Assembly: GCA_900239685.1 (NCBI GenBank)
Contig: OENT01000503.1
Span: 3,434-67,433 of the forward strand
Reading direction: 5' to 3'
Source of the DNA: Rotaria macrura
Taxonomy: Eukaryota > Rotifera > Eurotatoria > Philodinida > Philodinidae
DNA length: 64,000 bases
Shown: piece after piece, positions 12,457 to 26,700 of the stretch
How positions within the stretch are numbered: the stretch's first letter is position 1
Layout of the letters: every line of letters starts with the position of its first letter
Translations under genes and position numbers: made by a program
Notes under the pieces: model-generated
Told to the model about the DNA's origin: nothing
The model's database searches: none
What the model saw: the letters and a program-made list of their open reading frames with translations, nothing else

Positions 12457-15400
12457 ATGTCCACTAAAAATCGATCATCAACTTTGCCAGATTCTAAAAC
12501 AGATCATCCCTCGTTAGCTCTAAATGAAAGTTATGATGAACAGATTGCTCCATTACTTACAACAATCGATCAAAGTAAGTCTCGTTCAAAGGTTGGATGT
12601 AAAAATTTTATTCTCGGTTCTTTTTTCTAATTCAAGTTCGAAATCGAGTCGCTGATATTGATACAACCATTGATATACCGGCAATTGTTGTTATTGGTGA
12701 ACAAAGTTCAGGTGTGTTTCAATTAGTGTTTTCAAATATTATACCTAATCAATCTATTGTAATTCAGGTAAAAGTAGTGTTTTAGAAGCTTTATCTGGCA
12801 TACCACTACCTCGTGGTGGTCATCATATGACAACCAAATGTCCTCTTGAACTTCGTATGCGTCGTTCATCAACATGGCATGCAAGTCTTGAATGTTCTGG
12901 CCGTGTAATACGAGATAATATCTCAAATACATATGAAATCGGTCAATGCATAAACCTTGAACAAAATCGTTTAACGAATAATCGTGATCAAATATCAAAA
13001 AAAGTTCTTTTACTTAACATTCAAGCATCTTGGTTACCAAATTTAACATTGATCGACCTACCAGGAATAATTCAAGTGACATCAAAACAACAAGATAGTG
13101 AGTCAGTTAATATTATCGAAGAATTAATACGAGAGTATCTTGATAAACCATCAACCATTATACTTGCTATTATTCAAGCTTGTAATGATATTGAAACATC
13201 TGCAGCTATTAAATATGCTAAAAGTTTTGATCCAGATGGTGAACGAACAAGTAAGAGAGCTTTTTGTTGTTGTTGTAGTTGTCGCCGATTTTTATTGTAA
13301 TCTATTTTGTCTTCGGAAAATCAATTTTAGTTGGCGTCCTAACGAAACTTGACCTTGTTGATCGTGGAGCTGAAAATAAATTACTTGAAGTATTTGATAA
13401 CAAACGAATTCCATTAAAACATGGTTATTTAATGGTTAAATGTCGTACACAGGAAGATATTGATCATAATATCGAATTAAGTACGTATAGATTAACATTG
13501 GATTAACACTTACTTAAGCGATTATATCTGCTAGGTGAAGCACTTCGTAAAGAAGAACGATTTTTTTCAAAATCCGCAAAATTTCAATCCGTCCCTATGG
13601 AAAGACGTGGTTGTCCATCGTTGGCACGATTTCTTACTCGTGAACTTGTACGAAATATTAAGCAAGCTTTGCCATGTCTTATTACTGACTTACGTGCAAA
13701 ACTTACCAATACGGAACAGCAATTTCGTCATTTGGGTATCGATGATTATACACAACTATTACTTTCAAACGAAGCACGTTCAAGATATTTAACCGATAGA
13801 TTGTTTTCTGCTATGCAATTGTTTCGTACCGAAATTCATGGAGTTGAAGAAGGTGCACAAGTTAACAATCCATTATATGCTAAACGTAACGAATTGAATC
13901 AAAAATTTTATAATGATATGCACAGTTGTAAATTTGAAAATAATACACTCATTCAATTCATCAAATCAGCTATGATTGCTACACAAGGTCCAGAACCATC
14001 TGATGTAAGCTCTCGCTTTTAGTTTTTCAAAAACAAAAACACAACTTCCTAGTTGTATCAAGGTTCCAGAGCAAAGATCTGTTTATCGGTTGAGCAGAAA
14101 TCAACGTAGAACTTAAGTCCTACGATACAATCTTGAAGGATAAGAATATATATATATATATATTCATACATTCTTATGACCAAGATACATCAACATTCCT
14201 TTTGATTAATATCTCCTCTTTCTTCACCAGCAAGGTTCATCATTAATGTATCAATTCATGAATATTTGTTGATATTTTCCGTAATAATTCAGAATCATCT
14301 AGACTCCTAGAACTACAGTAAAAGAAATATGTTGATATTGAATCAAATGATCTGTAAATAAAATGTTTACGAAGTAACGTTTTACAGATAAATATTCGTT
14401 TACTGTTGAAACAGTACAAAATTGAATTTTATCCTGATTTTTTTCCTCTTTTCGAGCTCGTCAGAACCTATAAAGAAAAAATCTTTACAAAAAAATGCTC
14501 ATTAATTTTATTAAGTTATTTCAAGACAGTTGGTTAGTTTCAGAAGAACTTACAAGTACATTCTGTTCAAATTTGTTCCCGACTAGTATTGCATTTCTAT
14601 TATCACGTTGTTTGCGAAGAGTATATTTCTAAGAAAAATAATTTCGCTCAATTCTGACTGATCATCTAACTCAAAATGCCAAGTAGTTTTTATTGACACA
14701 GTCTATTCAAATTTAACAAGTCATTTTACATGGTCAACCTTCGTTCTTCATTTCTTGTACAGAAAATTTTTCCAACAATCATTGTCGATTACCTTTTAAA
14801 TTAGCTGTTTGGCAAAAACCTTTATGCAAGATTTTGTTCATCAAAAACATGTCGTTTTGTTTTGAGTTCACGAATGTTGAGTTGACACTGTTCTGACACA
14901 TAAACAAAAGTATGTATTATGCTCTATGCAGATACAATATGAACAAAGGAAAGATGACTACCAACTATACAATTGCATTTATGTTGAGACTCGGTTTATA
15001 CTACGACTACAGAGCAGCTGGTTTATGGTAAGGGAGATAATGAGATTTGGCTGTATATTTTTTCATGTCTATCGTTTTCTTCTTGAGTGACATGAGAAAA
15101 TATGATTTTCGATTTTACCTTTGACAGAGGAACAGACGTGATTGCGAATAGTTTTGTGTGATGTTTTCAAGTCTTTTGATCTGTCTGTTGCCAACAGTAA
15201 GAACAAGAAAGTTGCCTCCACGTTTGAATGTGATTCCAAACCCAGTATCTATGCATTATAGTCTTATGTCGAAATGAAAAAATCTTAGTTTCAATTTTCT
15301 CGATGGCGATGAATCGTTTTATCGAGTTTTATTCCCAGAATATTCGTAGCTCTTCGTAGATGTAACATGAAATCCGTTTACTCATGATCTTGTAATCTAA

Positions 15401-18287
15401 TTCCGGATGAAAAATGTAAGTTATCTCTGTTGCATCTAAATAATTTTAAATGTAATATGATTAATATCACACGTTGTATCTAGATCGTAGAGAGTTAGCT
15501 AATACCGCTTTCATTGGCAGATTTCAAAAATATTTTTATTCATTATTTTAATTTTAAAGTACATATTATTTCGTGTCACAAAAACTGTTTGTCTTAATTA
15601 TATCAAAGCCATACGTTCACCTATGGAGCAATATTTTTCCAATATACTTGAACGTACAAATAATGTTATATCAAGTGTAATAAGTAAAGTATTTCATATG
15701 CGACCAAATTTATTGAATCAAATCCGGTCAATGCATGAAACTATTGAACAACAGTTACGATTAGAATGTCATCGTGAACTTGAATTAATGCTTGAAATGG
15801 AAGAATCGTTCGTTTATGCCGATAATCCATTATATAAAGAGACGTTAAAGCGAACAAAACGAATCCACAAACATACTTCTCATGATGCACCAACAACAAC
15901 CATTGTACAATCTGCTCGAATACCTTACACAACAACGAATGCATCAGTAAATTCCATAACAACAGCACTTAAACGAAAAAATGGTGCTATGAGTGAAGAT
16001 AATGATGATGATGATGATGATGATAGTCTTCTTAGTCCACCAATCAAAATATCTCGACCGAATCATTCTTCAACAAATCGGTTGTCTTCAAGTAAATTGG
16101 ATGGATTTTATGCTCAAATACTTTTCTTTCTCTGTATATTCTTATAGTATGGAGTAATATTTGGAATACTTCACGAAAGGATATTTCCGAATCTTTCACT
16201 TCTGATAATAACGGTTAGTTTCTAATCAATACAAAATCTTTGAGAGGAAAGCAAGAACTTCTTACCGTTCAATGAATTGAAACTCTTGTTTCTTTCATTG
16301 AATCATCATAAACATTCGACGAGATTAGTAAACATAAGTAGATCTTTCTAACTAAGTTAATCGTTGGTTATTCTTGTTTGATAATCGAGGAGCACAGCTA
16401 CTAAACTTTTCTGTGCAAGTTTCTTAGATAATACAGAAGGATTTTATATAGTATTACAAATAAGATCTAGTTTTTCCATGGCTAGCTGATTGAATGTTGC
16501 ATAAATATGTTTATCTAGTGAGTCATTTATTGATGTGCACATAAGAGTTTTCTTTCGTAATTATCAAATGTTACGGATAGTCATTCATCGAGTCGATACA
16601 CTGGTGATAATTATTGATTATTGAGCTCAAAAGAAAAAACTGGAGGAAGGCAAATATTTTCATTTTGATATAGAGAAAAATTTATTTCAAATTGATGCTT
16701 TTTACGAAGTGTAGGAATTAGTTCGTGAAGTTCATAGTATTCCAACAATTGAAAATCATGCATATTAATAGTTCTCTTAAATCTTGGCTTCATATTCACT
16801 TGAATGCTTGCACGGGAAAGTCATATTATTTTCGACGAGATTAAATATCAAGTCTAAACGATACAATGATTTTCGAATTATTAAAATCTGCAATGATACT
16901 GGCATGACTTTAAATATAATACTTTACACATATTCTATTTCTGTTCTTCACGAACTCAACATTATGTATTTTTTTTCTCTTTCATCTATTCTCGTAAGTC
17001 ACAAGAAAAAACTGAATATTTTTAATTAACATCTTCAAGTCTTCTATTCTGGTGAGCGGTTCAAATTCTCGTAAAAAAGAGTTTGGTTTTAGATTAAAAT
17101 CTTATGTCAAATTTTAATCTACGCCTGTTCGAAAACATATAGAAAGTTCAATATCGTTGTTGTCAAAGCCTGTCTTTAAGTTAATTGAAAAATGTTGAAC
17201 AATAATACTGCAAACTATTTTATAGTTGCTTTTTAAATAAAAATTTCAAGGTACATTCTTAGCTCGCTGAGTGATTCAAATATTTGAGCATCGAGAATGT
17301 TCAGTTGTAATACATAAACATCTTCAGCTCTGATGAAAATTAATAACAAGAGTGAATCAAGATATGCTTTCAACAGATACTCCGTATTAAAGTTTCTAAT
17401 TTGACTCTTATTACGAAAAAATACGTTGAGGCTTCCTGTATCGTAGATAAAGAATGCTATAATAAGAAAAATAGGAATGGAAAAACAAAGGTAATTAAAT
17501 AGATCAAAATCACAGTATCAGTCAAGACGAATGTTCTATTCATAGGAAAGACAGAGGGTTTGTCTGACGATCGATTATCGTGGAAGACAGTTAGAATCTG
17601 TGAAATATTTTTCACTTGAGCAATTTTGTACCAGTGTTGCACAGCTAAAATAAAGCCAATGAGCTCTGAATTGTAGTCCAAATGAACTCTTCTCATACGT
17701 TGTAACACAAATGATATGGATAGAGAAGTAAAATATAATCGTGCATGTAGAAAAACTATTTTTTTCCGTGCTGTTAAAGAACAGCTCTCATCAATCAATT
17801 ATCTTGTTCCTACAGTTCAATTCGTAGAATTCGATCTAATTTACCAAATCGAAGTCCTTCGATAGTAGTTTATAAATGAATTTATTCGATTTTAGACATT
17901 CGTCCTTCATCCGAGTATGTTTCATCATCAAGATCAGTAATTACTCCTTCGGCATCGAATATTCCTAATGATAATACAATTGACGAAGAAATAATTGAAT
18001 ATAAAATTCGTATATTAGCAATGCAAGATATCATATGTCAGCGAATCATATTAACATTTCCTCAACGTATTGAATATCAACTTGTACGAAAACAATTTTC
18101 CCAACTTGATTTACAATCTTCAATATTAAGTAGTACAAGTCTAGAAAAACTCGATTATTTAATGGCAAATCATCCAGAAACAGAACGTCGTCAAAATGAT
18201 CTAATTAACAAACGAAAAATATATGATGAATCTATAAAAGAATTACAAAATCTTGATCATCATCAATCAGATATAAGTACGGCTTGA
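12457..18287 (+). CDS. Mx-like dynamin superfamily GTPase
   Basis: Large GTPase related to Mx (interferon-induced) proteins; the family assembles on membranes or nucleoprotein and hydrolyses GTP. Supported exons: 12457-12574, 12637-12711, 12768-13250, 13331-13480, 13535-14004, 15609-16091, 16148-16213 and 17896-18287 (TGA), roughly 750-765 residues. The G domain shows GEQSSGKSSVLEALSG (P-loop, split by an intron), the switch I threonine in HHMTTKCP, DLPG, and TKLDLVD. The stalk follows, and the C-terminal exon carries the GED. Between VYADNPLYKETL and the GED lies a low-complexity insert with an acidic run near 15999-16024, where MxA has the shorter L4 loop. The link from 14004 to 15609 is unresolved. 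A 60 bp exon at 15499-15558 (LSLADFKNIFIHYFNFK) fits the stalk, but the next acceptor is one base out of phase. A missed exon, a sequence error or a broken allele are all possible. Confidence 0.85.
14005..15608 (+). other. Long intron region of the Mx-like gene, one probable small exon
   Basis: This runs from donor GTAAGC after codon SD to the acceptor before IRSPMEQYF. It contains an AT microsatellite (about 14146-14162). At 15499-15558 there is a stretch open in the phase of the upstream exon and bounded by TTAG and GTACAT; its translation resembles the dynamin stalk. An overlapping frame reads RELANTAFIGRFQKYFYSLF and then meets TAA. The two readings cannot both be coding. Confidence 0.5.
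16214..17895 (+). other. 1.7 kb intron of the Mx-like gene
   Basis: Donor GTTAGT and acceptor TTTTAG. It holds an antisense open frame of 113 codons (17457-17798) that ends in a hydrophobic stretch LIYLITFVFPFLFFL. It has no recognisable family. Nothing else was seen. Confidence 0.55.
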
Positions 18288-18582
18288 ATTTGATGAACAT
18301 ACATCGTAGAATTTAACATGTTTTAATATAAATTTCGTATTTGTAAACATTTTTTTTCATTTGACGCTACGTGTAATTTTGTTCTCTGTTTAATCTTTAA
18401 ATTTTTCATACACTAAAACAAGACAATACGATACAAAATATTTCTCGTCATCCTTTTAACATGCAATAATAAGTGTAGATTCGTAAAGCATATATGTATT
18501 ACTATGAAGATATTTGTGTGAATAATTAAGTAAACATTCAAACTATTTATTGATGTCAAACATATTGATATTGCCAAAATAA

Positions 18583-20773
18583 CTATCCATCAATATTGAT
18601 TGTAGAACCAATGTTAGGATCTTCTACTTTCTTTTTCATTATCCCCAATCTGATCTCTGGTAATTTAGTTGGTTGATTTAGTTCGAGTACCCCATGTGCT
18701 ACATTATCTAAACCACGAACTTGATCTAATCGATTAATACGAATGCCAATTGTGAAATGCATTGCTAATAGAATAGCTGCTGTACAGATAGTTGAGTAAG
18801 CACTAACTATTAGAACACCAATTGTTTGATACCAAAGTTGTATAGGATTACCATAGAATGCTCCATTATTTCCATTGTTATTCACATCTTTTTGACAAAA
18901 TAATCCTGTCAGATACGTTCCCATTAAGCCTCCCAAGCCATGACAACTAAATACATCCAGAGTATCATCAATGTGAAAAAAACGCTTTTTGCCAGCCAGA
19001 AATAAGAATATGACAAGACCACCAATAAAACCCATTAAGATTGCATAACCTGGTTGTATAAAACCAGACGCTGGTGTTACGACAACTAACCCAACGACAG
19101 TAGCTGAGCAAAGACCCGGAATGGAAATGTAGCCGACAGTATGACCTCGTAATTTGCCAACTAGAATATCCAGTACTATCCATATCAACATACTTGATGC
19201 AGCACTCACATTTGTATTAACAATAGCTAACGATGCAATAGCTATGAAAAACAAAAAACTTCTACTTATATCATGAACAACTGAAGAACAATGAAGAATT
19301 TTCTATGAAAAATTTCATGAAAGAAATTGCTCAAGACTACCGAGAGCTTGTGATCTTATATTTTATCAATAGATCGGATCAATCAAGAACTTCAGACGCT
19401 CAAATGAATAAAAAATCCGTGTAATATCATCCTTTCAAACTTATTATTATTTTATTAAATGGTGTAAGATTCTTATCACGTGAAATTCTCAACACTTTTC
19501 AGACATCACATATTTGTCAGCGATGACATACAATGTAGCTTGCATTGTAATGATAAATGAACGGGATTGTTTTTTGAGAAGTATAACAGTCAAAATTTTC
19601 TTGAATATTCTACAACTCGATAAAAGTAATCGACGTTGTTGCTGAAACTTAAAAGATAATCTAAGAGTGTTCAGTATTTTGTATGAGAAGAATATTAGAT
19701 AGAAATTTTTGTTTTTATTCGATGTAGGGCGATGTCCTGCATAATAGTCATAGTTTTGACAAGAAAAGATACTAATTCTGATTTCGTGTGATTTTTTTGC
19801 TGACGTAATATTTATTACAGATTGATTCAATCACTATGGAGCATTGAAGAAATTCTTCGAATATCTGAGAAGCTAGTTCTTGAACGTGATCTTATTTGTT
19901 TTATCACTTATATTCAAACAGGTTAAGCAGAAAATGGAGCATTAGTTAACAAAGCTTTTCATACCATTAGGAGAGAGTGCCGAACCTCCATTGAAACCCA
20001 TCCAGCCGACCCAAAGCAGACCAGTGCCAAGAACAGTAAAAGGAAGATTTGTTTGACCTGTGGCTACTACATCGGGATCAAATTGAGCTCTTGTACCTAG
20101 AATAATAGCAGCAACTAATCCAGATATTCCACTTGATAAATGAATAACAAGACCACCCGCAAAGTCCATGATACCGATTTGATGGAGCCAACCTTTATAG
20201 AAAAAGATCCATCTCGCCAGAGCATCATAACAAAATGTAGTCCAAAGAAAGATAAACATCATATAAGGAATAAGTTTCATTCTTCCAACAACAGCACCAC
20301 TAATTAATGCTGGTGTAATAGTTGCAAATGAACATTGAAAAGCAACGAATGCCATAGATTTCGTTGAAATTTGATCGATATCATATATGCTGCTACTATT
20401 ATGAGCAGGTGGGAGGTTCATTTTACGTAGTAAAGCATATTCTAACGAACCAAATGCTGAATTTCCTGGACCAAAACTAAATGAGTAACCGAATAGACAC
20501 CATTGAACAGATATGATTGCCATGCAGACAACCGATAAAAATAATTGATTCAGAAAATTTTTGTTTTCAACTAAACCACCATAAAAACATGCAAGTGCAG
20601 GTGTCATCATATAAACTAATCCGGCCGATGTCATTAACTAAAAAGAAAATTTGTTGATAAAAAATAATAGAATAATAAGATGAATGTAGTCGATTTGTTT
20701 CTTAGACAAAGAAACTGAATCGTACACAACTTACCCAAACATTGTCAACATTAGAAATTTTACTGACGTCCAT
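18583..20773 (-). CDS. AMT-type ammonium transporter
   Basis: Polytopic plasma-membrane channel or transporter for ammonium/ammonia, Amt/MEP branch of the Amt/Rh superfamily. Three exons in phase: 20773-20735, 20637-19965 and 19241-18583, 456 residues, normal for the family. Signature segments are MMTPALACFYGGLVENKN (first helix), GGLVIHLSSG with pore histidine H179, GWMGFNGGSALSPN, LAIVNTNVSAASSM joined across the intron, and DTLDVFSCHGLGG with the second pore histidine H338. About eleven hydrophobic segments are visible. The N-terminus is short (13 residues on a tiny first exon), so there is little extracellular head. The C-tail after the last helix is about 50 residues. Its stop lies 295 bp from the convergent Mx-like gene. 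Invertebrates commonly keep both AMT and Rh proteins; this sequence is clearly the AMT type. Confidence 0.94.
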
Positions 20774-23700
20774 TTTACTCTCGATTGATGGTAGCAATGA
20801 CTAGAGTCAATAGGAAACTAGATTACCGTTCTATGAACAGGAATTTCTTTTTCTCTTTCTTCCATGTCTTTTCTTTGATGCCAATTTTTTTCACGCTTCC
20901 AGCTAAGATTAGTTAAGCTGCCAATCACATACTGTAGATAAAGTCTTTTTCTGACTTAATTTGCTACTGTCCGTCGTTGAAAAATCTACGAAAAATCGAT
21001 GAATTATGAAATGCAACAAGTCAAATGAATAAAAATTGCTACATAAACCAGTAAATTTCAATTTCAATACTTATAATCGTACTTTTCTTCCCAAACTCTC
21101 GTATCTATGACGAGATTTTTCATGAAGTTTTTAATTGATAATATACCAATTGTCAATATTGAAATTCGACTTTAATAGTTATTTTAATTATTGTTAAATA
21201 CTACATACCATTCAACACAGTTTTTATGCTTTTTCTATCGAAGTAAATTGACATACTGTTGTAAGATACAAGATTGAGTTTTCTAATAATCTTCTAATTT
21301 TTTATACAAAAACTTTAATTAACTCGGTTCGATTTGAATAATGCACCGCAGACTGTTACAATAATTCAAAAAAGCATAACGAAATTTCATTCTAATCATA
21401 GAATATAATGCCACGTGCAATTTGTTACGTCAATTCATACTCATTAATGTATCTAACATACATTGATCAATAGCAATATACATATGAACAATAAATCTAT
21501 AGTAGCAATAGCTATAAACGGGTTGTCTTCAACAGCAAGTAACTAATAGTCGAGAATTTTGATAGTTTCAGGTGCCCTAGGTGGTTTTTCTTGAAACTTT
21601 AAGAAAATGACATCAAAAATTCATCAAAGCTATCACATCTTATGATTTCAAGCATACATTCGTTATGCAAGTCGTTCAAAACCTTCTAATCAGCATGTGT
21701 AACAAAATGAGATAAACGCTTTGGTGAATATCTACATGTAGACATTTGTTTTTTCATGCAGCTGGTAATCATGTATGAGTGTTTTGGATTGATTTTTACA
21801 AAATAAAAAAAAATAAATGCTTTGAAATCATTCTCACAAGGTTGTGTAGTAGAAGAGAAGTTTTGCATGGTCATGAATCAATCGACAAATAATCACATCA
21901 AATTTGATGTTTAATTATGAATATCGAAACGAATATTATCACCAACTTATTTTTATTTTGTGTAGCTTGTACCACAGTGAAATAAAATCTGTTCGAAACT
22001 CATTTTTTATTCAAGATAATCGTATTACAATCAAATAAGGTTTCATGCTTTCGTCAACTAATAGCATCATTCTGTCATCTTCTTCTCAGATTAGTATTTC
22101 ATATAGATAGCGGCTATTCTTTCAAGAAGAATCCATCACTGTATCACCTTTACCTATTTTACTAACGAAGGATTTGTGTGTCTAACATTGGATTAGATCT
22201 AGCATTTAACTTTTTTGTCGTATTGATGTTTCGTCTATTCAAAGAAAATATCAGTACAACAAGATTTTGAACAGCAATGTCAAGACGCTAGTGAACTTTG
22301 CATTTAACACATGTATAATATTCATAAATAAATGCAAAAGAAATTATTTAGGAAATATTACAGTTGTACTTTCTGAGTGACAGTTGTTTAGCGTGACAGT
22401 CATATACTTTGCACAAATCTTGAGGTTTGTTCTGATGGACTCTACACGGGAAAAAAAACGTTCATCTAGAGATTTTGTGACCACTCGACCCCCTTCATAA
22501 ATCGATATGATCTGGAAGTATTCAGATCACAGGGAATCGTCAAAACATGTTGGAACTAGATGTGAAGAGGCCTTGTTAAAATGATCAGTCTGATACAATG
22601 AAGTTTGAGAAAGATTTTCAACAGAAAAATTTGTCAACGCCTCATTTAACGATCTGAAATTCTATGTGCCTAAATTTTCTACATTTAGTCTTCTTCTTTT
22701 TGGGAAGAATGTTTGAGGATGCGCATTATGTAACTAAGTGCATATTTTTACATCGTGACTTTTTAACAGGATGGAATAAATGAAGACTTTAAAAATTGGA
22801 ATATCTATGAAAACATGATTCGCTAACTATCAAAGTAATCTTTCAAGTGATACAAAACAAAGTTTAATTCAAAAACGAAATTCATTCATGTCCTGCGTTT
22901 TGATATACTCTCTAGGAGGAAAATAATGTAGTGTTTCAAATGAACCTCATTCATCAATTCTGGCGTGTAAAATTAGAAAAAATATTAGGTGAGCAAAGTT
23001 AAAATAGATTTTCAGATTTTTCTAAAGACAACAAATCCTTCGGGTAGCCGATAAGAATATCATCAAAGAGTTATTATAATAATGATGTTTTTAAGTAGAA
23101 AAATTATTCTTTTAACGATGTTGGCGGCGTAATATTTCAACCAATTACGACTTTATTATGAAAAGACCAACTTTGACAATCAATATAACAGATCACTAGA
23201 ATACTATGGTCTCGAATGAATAGGGCTGCAACTGATTTCTTGGTAGAACAACGGTTCACGTCAAGTTTATTTTGACATATTCTTTCAATTTTTTCTGGGA
23301 AACTTGAATTTCATTTGCAAATGAAATATCGAACCAAACATGAAAATCGATCAAAAACTTTGCTGAAATTAAAGAAATATGAATGTAAGAATACGAAAAG
23401 AAAATTAGCATGACCTGCGTATAAATCATCTGCTAGACTTCGCTGTTGTCCTCGAGCATTGAGGATATATTACGAAATACCAAAGATAAAAACGCCCACT
23501 CAAATAAAACTTATAGCTATGAAGACAAGAATTTCAGTAAAAGTAGTGCTTTATTTATGGCTTTTTTAAACAAATTCTATATGATACGAGTTATTTTAAA
23601 TTTACTACTCTGATAATAGTGACACATTGAATTACAAAAAAATACAGTCAAATGAACTCTTCGTTTAATCTAGTATAAACATCACCTTTGTAGAAAACTA

Positions 23701-26700
23701 TGTTTATTAACATATTCTGTTTCTCTTATTAGTGAAAATTCACTATACTGCGTAGTTCATGTCATTGTATGCTAGAAATCTTTTCAATTAATTATCGCTT
23801 TTAGTGTCATGATAGCAGATCTATAAATACATGAAATAGAAAGAAAAAGATACTTTCTATTTTCTTGAACAACTTCGTGTATATTTTATATGAAGGTTAT
23901 ATTTCTTAAATGAAAAAATTGGTTCACTGTTAGGAAGTGGATCAAATTAGTGATATCTAATTAACATGCATTTGAAACTAAAAACGTAATGAATATTTTT
24001 CTTAGATTGCTATTCGATAGAAACTAGGTAGAGATGTGCATTTTTCATCGCTTGAAAGAGGCAACAAAAATGCATCGTCGAATTCTCAACAAAATTTTTT
24101 TCAGAAAAGTGTTTTTTAAACCGATGCAACACATTTCGTAGATTTAAAAAGTGATTTTTACGTCACAATCAGCCGCAAAGCTTTTAATAAAATGTTAAAA
24201 ACTCGTCAATGGTTAATCATGTTAACGCCAAACTTATTTAGATAATTGAACTTTAGAGTATGGTTCTACTGCATAGCTGAATATTCAAATTCGAAGATTA
24301 TGACATTATGCTATATTTTCTATTTTGGACACGTCTCAGTTCGAAGACCTGAGACAGACTACCGAAAACTCTGATAATCATGCTTGGACACAGTATTAGC
24401 CCCTCTTTTAAGCATTGAAATCAGCATGTCTCTATCTAATTTCTATCAAAAATGATTCCTACAAAAGCTAACCTTCGTTTCATTTGAAATGAATATTATT
24501 ATTCCGTTCAACTGAATTATTTTCAACATGGTATATGTACACACTCTAGAGATTTTTAACTGAAAAATCCCCACAAGATCAAAAGTCATTTTCATAACTA
24601 GATTTGTTGGTCTATCATGTTCGAAATTATAAAAATCTTAAGCATCCATAGTCATGACTTGGTTTTTCTAAAAATATATCTAAACATATTCTCTAAGAAA
24701 GTGTACATCAGCAAAAATTAGTATCTCAATCTTATTTTTATACGCTATTCGCGCTATATAAAATGATCTATTATCACTTTTAGTTATCGGTTACAAATTT
24801 CAAAGAATTCTTAGAAGAATGCCAAGTTTGAGAAAAAAGAAATTTGCTAATGAACCAAATGAACCTTCGGTTTCCCTAATTCAATATTTCATATGGTATA
24901 TTCGTATAATAGAATATCATGATTTTTACGCTAGTAATTTATTTTTCATGCTAATTTCAACTATCAGCTACGAACGTGTCAGTTTACCCTGGCGTTTCCT
25001 TTAAGGTATTAACACTAGAAGAGTGATGGAGAAAAAAACAGTTCTAAAAATGGTTTTCATAGCTTCGAGATCAACAGGGCTTAATCTTCATTACAAGCAT
25101 TAAACGTCAGCTTTTCTCCAGTCATAAATATTAAATAATATGACAGATAAGTTTTCAAGCATTCGCATTCTGTCTTGATCTTGATAGATAACTGAGAATT
25201 TGGCTAAAAATCCAACCAAAAGAGATAAAATTGTTATCTTCAAAACACGCTTTGGTTTATTAGGACAGCATAGTCACTCTTTGGCTTTATGATAAACGTA
25301 GCGTATACGATCTGAGACTAAATATTGTGTTTATGCATGAATTATCACAAAACTTTCATTCTTTTGTAACAAAGATTGCTTCTATCGTTCAACATTTTAC
25401 GATGGAATAATTAATATTCAGAGGAAAATGTATGATATTTTCTAATAAGTTAATTTTTTTCCATCATTGCAACAACACATTTTAAAGATGTTCATAGTGA
25501 CGGGAGGATAAAAAAGAATAACATATTCAAAATCATAAATATTTTCAAGTTTTGAAAACCTTTTAGAGACGAAGGATCTGAGCGTCAGTGGGAATCTAAG
25601 TTTTCCTCTCCTGTTCGTGACACCTGCATCCACTCACATCTGCACGTTGAGTGTTAACACATGTGAACCATTGTACGATAAAAATTTTCAAAGAACCTTG
25701 ATCAAAAAAAAACTTCTTATTTCTCCTTTCCAAAACGAACAATTTATGGTGCCGTAATTATAAATTTCCAAATACAAAAACTGTTTGGATTTTCTAGGAT
25801 TTCATGAAATTAACAAATCATTTTCAGGTCTGTGTAATTAGTGAATTCGTCTCGTTTCACATCAACTTTTGGAGATTCTCGCTCCGATTTTATTGAAGTC
25901 TATTTTTAAAAAGCACTATTCTAGAACAGTGTTAAGTATAATGTGATTGTCTTTATCATTGATTTCAAAGAGATATTGTTTTTTTCTGAGGATGAATTTA
26001 ATTGAAATAGAAATCTTTTATGAAAATGACGGATGCAAGAATATGAGATTAATTTATTAAATAAATTTCAGTGCATTGAATCATAACATAAAACAATGAT
26101 TCATTATGTAATGCTCTCATGAAATTTGAAATTACAAATCATTCCAACTGAAAATCACAGATCAACGAAATCTATCATAATTCGAGAATAATCACTTGAA
26201 TTCAACACATAGTTCCCTATTACTGTACTATTACAAGGGTACCATGTAATGGTACAAGATTCATAGAATCTTAATTTGTTCACTTGTTTTATAAATTATC
26301 TTCGATTGATTCTCTGAAATAGTCGATCTATCTATCATTAGAACACTCTCGATTTATGTTCATCAACTTCTTCACTTTGTATCTTGCAAGTAGTCAATCG
26401 AATTTTGGATCAGATCAACAACATTTGTATGGTCAAACTGACGGAAAAAGTCATTCTGACGATACGTTCTATTTTAATCTTTCATTTTTAAGAAATAAAA
26501 TTCAATTAAAATTGATACTTTGAAATTCACTCTGCATAGTCTTAGGTAAGCGTCTTTCTTAAAGCATGTATTGTAAATATTGACAGACTCTGTTATCGAA
26601 TAAGTCAATTTTTAATAGTAATCAATGTTAAATTGAATTTAAAACTACCACTCCTGCATGTCAGACATTCATTATTGGAAGAAAAAAAATCAACAGTAAT

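Noticed and set aside
19489-19830. 113-codon reverse frame between ammonium transporter exons
   Set aside because: It lies wholly in the intron defined by homology, with Lys/Ile/Ser-rich chance-like content.
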